Positions 5,567 to 9,818 of a DNA stretch of 9,818 nucleotides are shown here, piece by piece. Below the pieces are notes generated by a model that saw only the letters and a program-made list of their open reading frames with translations, had not been told where the DNA came from and ran no database searches. The stretch is from NCBI GenBank assembly GCA_017539765.1, contig JAFYCH010000040.1:1-9818 (forward strand), written 5' to 3'. How positions within the stretch are numbered: the stretch's first letter is position 1; each line of letters starts with the position of its first letter. The translations under genes were made by a program, and so were the position numbers. The stretch comes from Clostridia bacterium (GTDB lineage Bacteria > Bacillota > Clostridia > Christensenellales > UBA1242).

Positions 5567-6184
5567 ATGGGAAAATTTGTAACATTTGAAGGTGGAGAAG
5601 GCTCTGGCAAATCCACTTTGATTCAAAATTTAAGAAATTATCTAGATGAACATAAGGTTGATTATGTTATCACTCGTGAGCCGGGCGGACTTAAACTTTG
5701 TGAAGATATCAGAAATATTTTAAAGTATAGCACAGAAAAAATTGGTCTTAGAGCAGAACTGTTGCTTTTTTCTGCAAGCAGAGCACAACTTGTTGATGAT
5801 TTTATAAGGCCAAATTTGGACGCAGGAAAACTTGTTTTGTGTGATAGATTTTTTGATAGCACAAGAGTATATCAGGGGTATGCGGCAAATGTAGATGATG
5901 CTGAAGTTATGAAAATAACAAATTTTGCCACAGCGGGTCTTGTGCCAGATTTGACATTTTATTTAGATATTGACCCAATGGTTGCTTTTAAGCGTAAAGG
6001 TGGTCAAGACAAAGGTGATAGAATAGAAGAAAGAGATTTATCTTTTCACTATCTGGTCAGAGATGGCTACAGAGCAATCGCTGCAAAAGAGAAGCGATTT
6101 GTGGTGTTAGATGCAACAAAGTCACCACAAGAGATTGTTGACCAAGTTATCGAAAAATTAAGGACGGAAAACATAATTGAGTAA
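5567..6184 (+). CDS. tmk: Thymidylate kinase
   Basis: Phosphorylates dTMP to dTDP with ATP, the last committed step towards dTTP, in the cytoplasm; essential in most bacteria. The 205-aa length is typical. The P-loop GGEGSGKST is at residues 9-17. TREPGG (36-41), the FSASRAQL segment that helps hold the nucleotide, the DRFFDST motif (DR-[YFH] type) and the LID region with GDRIEERD follow in normal order. The start is certain because a stop lies 12 bases upstream and the P-loop follows at once, yet there is no ribosome site. Taken with the promoter position, this predicts a leaderless mRNA. It heads the operon and overlaps holB by 8 nt. In Bacillus tmk also heads this block, but yaaQ and yaaR, which lie between it and holB there, are absent here. 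Confidence 0.97.
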   Translation: MGKFVTFEGGEGSGKSTLIQNLRNYLDEHKVDYVITREPGGLKLCEDIRNILKYSTEKIGLRAELLLFSASRAQLVDDFIRPNLDAGKLVLCDRFFDSTRVYQGYAANVDDAEVMKITNFATAGLVPDLTFYLDIDPMVAFKRKGGQDKGDRIEERDLSFHYLVRDGYRAIAAKEKRFVVLDATKSPQEIVDQVIEKLRTENIIE

Positions 6185-7151
6185 TTATTTGTTTAAAATA
6201 AGTCAAATTTCAAAGTTTGGTGAACTATTAGATAAACTTTCTGTTGCAAAGCATGCAATAATACTACATAGCCAAGACAAAATATTGCTTGAAGCAATTG
6301 CAAAATTGTATGTTATGAAGCAGGAATGTGTAGACCAAAATTCGCCATGTTTTTGTTGCAATAATTGCAAAAAAATATTGGACGAAAACGCTATTGACGT
6401 TGAAGTATACGGAAAAGAAAAGGGCATTGTGGTAGACGACAGCAAGGCAATAATTGAAAGCAGTTATGTTTTGCCAATAGATTTTAAAAACAAGTATTTC
6501 ATACTTTGCGGTTTTGAAAATGCAACTGTGCAGGCACAAAACAAACTTCTTAAAATGATTGAAGAGCCACAAACTTTTGACAAATATATCATTTTGGTTC
6601 AAAATTTAGATGCGGTTCTTTCTACCATAAAAAGTAGATGTCAAATATTTTCGCTTCCAAGGTTTAATGATGAAGAACTTAAAAGTGTTTTCAATTTTAA
6701 AATTGGTGAAGCAAAAAAGATAAACAATGCAGTTCAGTTTGCATCTGGAAATTTGTCAAAACTTAATGATATACTTAACGATGAAAAGTTTGACGAGATA
6801 TATTCGCTTTGTTTAAGTATTATTCTCAATATGCAAAATTCAAGTTCCATTTTGGAATATTCTAGCAAAATTGCGAAGTATAAAGATAAAATAGATATGA
6901 TTTTGGAAACGCTATCTTCTTTTTACAGAGACATGCTGGCGATAAAATGTGGTGAAGAATATTTGGTTCAAAACAAAGAGATATTAAACCAATTAAAAGT
7001 GCTTTCAAACATGACAAATCAAACTGCACTTTCTGCAATTTTGAAAGAAATTGGTGGTGTGAAACAAAAATTAAAGTTCAACAGCAATTTTAATGGAGTG
7101 ATTGATAATTTGCTGTTGAAGATATTGGAGGTTAAGTACTTATGCAAGTAG
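6177..7151 (+). CDS. holB: DNA polymerase III delta-prime subunit (clamp-loader)
   Basis: Part of the clamp loader that opens the beta clamp and places it on DNA. The 324-aa protein has an AAA+ layout. The P-loop region (about 26-40, HAIILHSQDKILLEA) lacks GxxGxGK, as expected for delta-prime, which does not bind ATP. A zinc module C-x6-C-x2-C-x2-C is visible at Cys51, 58, 61 and 64. QNKLLKMIEEPQ (121-132) matches the family's NALLKTLEEPP, and the SRC motif with its arginine finger is Ser153-Arg154-Cys155. The C-terminal half is divergent and helical. The start is TTG 6177, the first possible codon after an in-frame TAA at 6174; it overlaps the tmk end (TTGAGTAA). AGGACGG (6161-6167) may be its ribosome site, although it is somewhat distant. 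A dnaX paralogue is less likely because the ATP site is lost. Confidence 0.92.
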   Translation: MSNYLFKISQISKFGELLDKLSVAKHAIILHSQDKILLEAIAKLYVMKQECVDQNSPCFCCNNCKKILDENAIDVEVYGKEKGIVVDDSKAIIESSYVLPIDFKNKYFILCGFENATVQAQNKLLKMIEEPQTFDKYIILVQNLDAVLSTIKSRCQIFSLPRFNDEELKSVFNFKIGEAKKINNAVQFASGNLSKLNDILNDEKFDEIYSLCLSIILNMQNSSSILEYSSKIAKYKDKIDMILETLSSFYRDMLAIKCGEEYLVQNKEILNQLKVLSNMTNQTALSAILKEIGGVKQKLKFNSNFNGVIDNLLLKILEVKYLCK

Positions 7152-7951
7152 TAGGTATAAAATTTAAGTCAGTAGGAGAAGTTTGCGAGTATGATGCAAA
7201 CAATCTTCAAATAAAGACTGGTGATGCTGTCATTTGCGAAAGTGATGGTGGCCTTTTGTATGGTATAGCAGAAACCGATGTTAAAGAAAAGAACACTGAC
7301 GGTGAATATAAAAAAGTAATTCGTATTGCAACAGAAAATGATAGACATAAACTTGATGAAATACGCAAAAAAGAAGCAGATGCAATTTTGATTGCAAAAG
7401 GCCTTATTAAAAAACATGAACTTGAAATGAAACTTATTGATGCAGAATATAGTTTTGATATGACAAAACTTGCATTTACATTTACAGCAGAAGGCAGAGT
7501 TGATTTTAGAGAACTTCTTAAAAGCATGGCAAGTGAGTTTAAGACAAGAATAGAACTTAAGCAAGTTGGAGTAAGAGATGAAGCTAAAATATTAGGCGGA
7601 TATGGTTCATGCGGCAGACAGCTTTGCTGCTCAAATCACCTAAGAGATTTTGAAAAAGTAAGCATAAAAATGGCAAAGGACCAAGGGCTTTCACTTAATC
7701 CATCAGGCATAAATGGCGTTTGCGGAAGACTTAAATGTTGTCTTTCTTATGAAGAAAATGATTATGTTGCAGCACTTCAAAATATGCCAAAACTTAATTC
7801 AAAAGTCAAGACTCCAGATGGCGAAGGAACAGTGACATTTAACAATGTTTTAAAAGACGAAGTCTCAGTAAAATTTATAAATGAAGATGGAAGCTACAGC
7901 ATAAAAGATTATGCACTTGGAGAAATAAAATTTGATAAATATAAACAATGA
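7142..7951 (+). CDS. ricT: PSP1-domain regulator RicT (YaaT)
   Basis: RicT/YaaT is the PSP1-domain subunit of the Bacillus Ric complex (with RicA and RicF), which carries Fe-S clusters and helps RNase Y process mRNAs; it also affects sporulation and biofilm control. The 269-aa length is typical. The N-terminal part (about 1-45) includes GIKFKSVGEVCEYD and the GDAVICESDGGLLYGIA stretch. The PSP1 core has FTAEGRVDFRELLK (114-127) and GVRDEAKILGGYGSCGRQLCC (143-163). The second Cys cluster is NGVCGRLKCCLSYE (191-204). The likely cluster ligands, Cys157, 162, 163, 194, 199 and 200, are all present. GGAGG (7127-7131) precedes ATG by ten bases, and the gene overlaps holB by 10 nt. RicA and RicF are not in the window, so the partnership here is inferred. 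Confidence 0.94.
   Translation: MQVVGIKFKSVGEVCEYDANNLQIKTGDAVICESDGGLLYGIAETDVKEKNTDGEYKKVIRIATENDRHKLDEIRKKEADAILIAKGLIKKHELEMKLIDAEYSFDMTKLAFTFTAEGRVDFRELLKSMASEFKTRIELKQVGVRDEAKILGGYGSCGRQLCCSNHLRDFEKVSIKMAKDQGLSLNPSGINGVCGRLKCCLSYEENDYVAALQNMPKLNSKVKTPDGEGTVTFNNVLKDEVSVKFINEDGSYSIKDYALGEIKFDKYKQ
7919..7923 (+). promoter_or_regulatory. Internal Shine-Dalgarno that selects the TTG start of trmN6
   Basis: GGAGA sits inside the 3' end of ricT, eight bases before TTG 7932-7934. The ATG at 7948 that overlaps the ricT stop is in another frame and does not lead to the methyltransferase. TTG is therefore the best start. Confidence 0.65.
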
Positions 7952-8636
7952 TAAAATTGTTAAACTTTTTGATGGTGAAAGGATTGATGATTTGCAGTAT
8001 AATGGGCTAAGAATAATACAAAATGAGAATTTGTATTGTTTTTCTAGCGACTCCGTTTTGCTGTGTAATTTTGTCAAAGCAAAAAGCACAGATACCATTG
8101 TTGATTTATGCAGTGGTAGTGGTGTTGTTGGGATTTTGTCTCAGGCTAAAACAAATGCAAAAAAACTTATTATGATTGAAAAACAACAATGCCTTGCAGA
8201 TATGTGTAAAAGATCAATATTGCTTAATAAAATTCAAAATGCAGAAGTATTTTGTGTAGACGTTAAAAATGCGGCTGAAGTTGTTGGTTATAACAAGGCA
8301 GATGTTGTATGTTGCAATCCGCCATATTATTTAACAAATGAAAAAAAACTTTCTGGCAATAGGAGTATTGACATTGCAAAATTTGAAATCGAACTTGATT
8401 TTGAAACGCTTTGCAAATCAGTGAATCAAATTATAAAATATGGTGGAAGTTTTTATTTAGTTAATGATTCTGAACGTATCGCGGAGATACTTTCAACACT
8501 AAAAAAATACAAACTCGAGCCTAAGAAGATTGAGTTTGTTTTCACTGATGCCAGCAAGGCAAGCAATGTCGTTTTAATAAAGGCTGTTAAGTACGGAAAG
8601 CCTGGTGCAAAAGTGCACATAAAAATGAACAATTAA
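7932..8636 (+). CDS. trmN6: tRNA1(Val) (adenine-37-N6)-methyltransferase-like protein (YabB/TrmN6 family)
   Basis: A Rossmann-fold, SAM-dependent methyltransferase. The family methylates N6 of adenine in RNA; the E. coli member modifies A37 of tRNA-Val. The 234-aa protein has the family's N-terminal GERIDDLQYNGLRIIQ, then CFSSDSVLLCNF, SAM motif I DLCSGSGVVGIL (58-69), the acidic motif II around Glu83 (MIEKQ), and the catalytic motif CCNPPYYLTNEK (127-138) containing NPPY. TTG 7932 is the chosen start; a start further in would remove the conserved N-terminus. The gene overlaps ricT by 20 nt, so translation is probably coupled. In Bacillus yabA lies between ricT and this gene and yazA follows it; both are absent here. 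The tRNA target is taken from the family and is less sure than the enzyme class. Confidence 0.9.
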   Translation: MININNDKIVKLFDGERIDDLQYNGLRIIQNENLYCFSSDSVLLCNFVKAKSTDTIVDLCSGSGVVGILSQAKTNAKKLIMIEKQQCLADMCKRSILLNKIQNAEVFCVDVKNAAEVVGYNKADVVCCNPPYYLTNEKKLSGNRSIDIAKFEIELDFETLCKSVNQIIKYGGSFYLVNDSERIAEILSTLKKYKLEPKKIEFVFTDASKASNVVLIKAVKYGKPGAKVHIKMNN

Positions 8637-8664
8637 AAACCGATTATCTAAAGGGAGAAACGTT

Positions 8665-9474
8665 ATGTTATATTTTGTTGCGACGCCAATTGGCAATTTG
8701 GCAGACACGAGTTTTAGGGCAGTTGAGACATTAAAAAACTGTGATATTATTTTGTGTGAAGACACAAGAACAAGCAAGACTTTTTTAAACCATTATGGTA
8801 TAGAGAAAACATTGATAAGTTTTCACAAATTTAATTATAAAGAAATGACACCAAAGGTTATTGATATGCTCAAAAGCGGCAAAAACCTTTGTCTTATTTC
8901 AGATGCGGGTACACCTTGCATTTCTGACCCTGGCTCAGAACTTATTGAAGCACTTAACGAAAACAATTTAAAATATTCTATTGTGCCGGGTGCCTGTGCG
9001 TTTTTGAATGCTTTTTGTTTGAGCGGTTTTTCTGCAACTTTCACTTTTGTTGGTTTTTTGCCAGATAACAAAAAAGCAAAAAAAGAACTTGTTGCAAAAT
9101 TGCAAGACAATCCGTTTACACTTATTTTCTATTCTGCACCACACAACCTTGTTGAGGACATAAAATTTTTGCATACAACTTTTGGTGACAGAGAAGCTTG
9201 CACTGTGCGTGAACTTACAAAACTTCACGAAGAAATTGAGTATTTTAATTTGCATGATGGCTATCCAAAAGAACCAAAAGGGGAATATGTTTTGATTATT
9301 GCTGGGAACAAACAAGACATAACAGAACTAAACAATTTGTCGGTGCTTGACCACTTTGAATATTATGTAAATTTGGGCATATCTTCAAACGATGCCATAA
9401 AAAAAGTTGCTCACGATATGGGTGTTGCAAAAAACATAATTTATAAACAAATTGTTGAACTAAAGAAAAAATAG
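8665..9474 (+). CDS. rsmI: 16S rRNA (cytidine-1402-2'-O)-methyltransferase
   Basis: Methylates the 2'-O of C1402 in the 30S decoding centre, which fine-tunes start-codon choice and fidelity. The 269-aa protein is slightly shorter than the usual 280-290. All tetrapyrrole-methylase-type motifs are present: VATPIGNLAD (5-14), CEDTRTSKTFLNHY (31-44), SDAGTPCISDPG (79-90), VPGACA (107-112), FVGFLPDNKKAKK (128-140), VRELTKLHEE (181-190) and GEYVLIIAG (206-214). The C-terminal 50 residues (LGISSNDAIKKVAHDMGVAKNIIYKQI) look like the helix-turn-helix extension found in many Firmicutes RsmI. AGGGAG (8652-8657) gives a clear ribosome site. It lies 28 nt after trmN6 and is the last gene before the operon terminator. 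Confidence 0.96.
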   Translation: MLYFVATPIGNLADTSFRAVETLKNCDIILCEDTRTSKTFLNHYGIEKTLISFHKFNYKEMTPKVIDMLKSGKNLCLISDAGTPCISDPGSELIEALNENNLKYSIVPGACAFLNAFCLSGFSATFTFVGFLPDNKKAKKELVAKLQDNPFTLIFYSAPHNLVEDIKFLHTTFGDREACTVRELTKLHEEIEYFNLHDGYPKEPKGEYVLIIAGNKQDITELNNLSVLDHFEYYVNLGISSNDAIKKVAHDMGVAKNIIYKQIVELKKK

Positions 9475-9502
9475 TTTTTTCTTGCTTATAATCTAAATCA
9501 TT

Positions 9503-9538
9503 GCCTAAGTTATATATAACTCAGGCTTTTTTATTTTT
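9503..9538 (+). terminator. Intrinsic terminator of the tmk-rsmI operon
   Basis: GCCTAAGTTAT and ATAACTCAGGC (9503-9526) pair with a single A-C mismatch in the middle and are followed by TTTTTTATTTTT (9527-9538). The innermost A-T pairs must open to form the loop. It is 28 nt after the rsmI stop. Confidence 0.85.
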
Positions 9539-9559
9539 GCCACAATCATTAATTTATGA

Positions 9560-9588
9560 TTGATAGCTTATGTTTATATACATATAAT
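9560..9588 (+). promoter_or_regulatory. Upstream promoter (P1) for the last gene
   Basis: TTGATA (9560-9565), a 17-base spacer and TATAAT (9583-9588); start expected near 9595. An inverted repeat, CAATCAT / ATGATTG (9543-9549 and 9556-9562), overlaps its -35. A 17-bp palindrome, AATTATATGATATAATT (9591-9607), covers its start point, where a repressor could sit. AT-richness weakens all three calls. Confidence 0.5.
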
Positions 9589-9619
9589 AAAATTATATGA
9601 TATAATTGTCTAAATTCAT

Positions 9620-9650
9620 TTGACAAGTTTTGTGTACAGTATGCTATAAT
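9620..9650 (+). promoter_or_regulatory. Downstream promoter (P2) for the last gene, extended -10
   Basis: A perfect TATAAT (9645-9650) preceded by TGC forms an extended -10. TTGACA (9620-9625) is 19 bases upstream, longer than the ideal 17, which the extended -10 could offset. GCTATA / TATAGC (9643-9648 and 9655-9660) forms a palindrome over the -10 and start point. The predicted start is about 9657, with a leader of about 67 nt. Confidence 0.65.
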
Positions 9651-9723
9651 AAAGTATAGCAAGATACTATTATGTCCGTTTGTATATGTCGATGACATTT
9701 TGGCAAAATAAGAAGGGGAAAAT

Positions 9724-9818
9724 ATGAAAACGAAACTTTCAAGGATGTTGTTCAGTATAATGTTTACACTTTTAGTTGTTGCTGGAGGTGGACTTTTTGG
9801 TGCTTGTGCAAGCATGGA
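9724..9818 (+). CDS. N-terminus of an exported protein or lipoprotein (3' cut by window)
   Basis: Only 31 codons are visible. They form a typical signal peptide: a basic start (MKTKLSR), a hydrophobic core (MLFSIMFTLLVVAGGG) and a possible processing site LFGACASM. LFGAC is a weak lipobox, with Phe at -3 instead of Leu/Val/Ile, so a lipoprotein anchored at Cys28 is possible. Signal peptidase I cleavage after the A-C-A is the alternative. AAGGGGA (9714-9719 region) is a good ribosome site a few bases before the ATG. The 250 nt upstream contain two promoters and palindromes, so the gene starts its own regulated unit. The mature part lies outside the window, so no function can be given. Confidence 0.75.
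   Translation, partial: MKTKLSRMLFSIMFTLLVVAGGGLFGACASM

Noticed and set aside
7169..7564. Long minus-strand open frames inside ricT, and likewise inside holB and rsmI
   Set aside because: They are antisense shadows of strongly conserved genes; their products are rich in Cys, Phe, Lys and Ser, as expected from reverse-reading AAA/GAA-rich codons.
9549..9815. Minus-strand open frame of 88 codons at the right end
   Set aside because: It runs antisense through a clear signal-peptide gene and its promoters, with no ribosome site and a low-complexity product.

Overview
This is a compact, AT-rich (roughly one third G+C by eye) bacterial chromosome segment with standard-code genes. Purine-rich Shine-Dalgarno sites, TTGACA/TATAAT-type promoters and the gene orders dnaE-pfkA and tmk-holB-ricT-trmN6-rsmI point to a low-GC Gram-positive (Firmicutes, Clostridia-like) organism, probably an uncultured lineage. 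The species cannot be named from the sequence. I see no mobile element, CRISPR array, tRNA or rRNA.

Layout. (1) 1-2714: the 3' part of dnaE (replicative DNA polymerase III alpha), interrupted at 517-520 by a stop and a change of frame, then a divergent 6-phosphofructokinase gene and a terminator. (2) 2757-4435: a minus-strand DUF378-type membrane protein and, divergent from it, a strongly promoted 395-aa protein of unknown function, closed by a second hairpin terminator. (3) 4521-5508: a small minus-strand conserved-looking hypothetical gene and greA, which has a near-consensus promoter, an attenuator-like leader hairpin and its own terminator. (4) 5533-9538: the operon tmk-holB-ricT-trmN6-rsmI. 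It is a shortened version of the Bacillus tmk...yabC block, with overlapping genes and one terminator at the end. (5) 9539-9818: a regulatory region with two stacked promoters and several palindromes, then the first 31 codons of an exported protein or lipoprotein that runs out of the window.

How the genes work together. Most are housekeeping: replication (dnaE, holB), dTTP supply (tmk), transcript elongation (greA), rRNA and tRNA methylation (rsmI, trmN6), the Fe-S-linked RNA-processing regulator ricT, and glycolysis (pfk). No clear new multi-gene system is present. The points most worth a second look are the broken dnaE frame, which fits a 13-bp deletion between T-runs; two genes (tmk and the 86-aa gene) whose promoters share one geometry that predicts leaderless mRNAs; the greA leader hairpin built partly from G-U pairs; a phosphofructokinase altered at several active-site positions; and the 395-aa unknown protein with a recurring five-residue motif.
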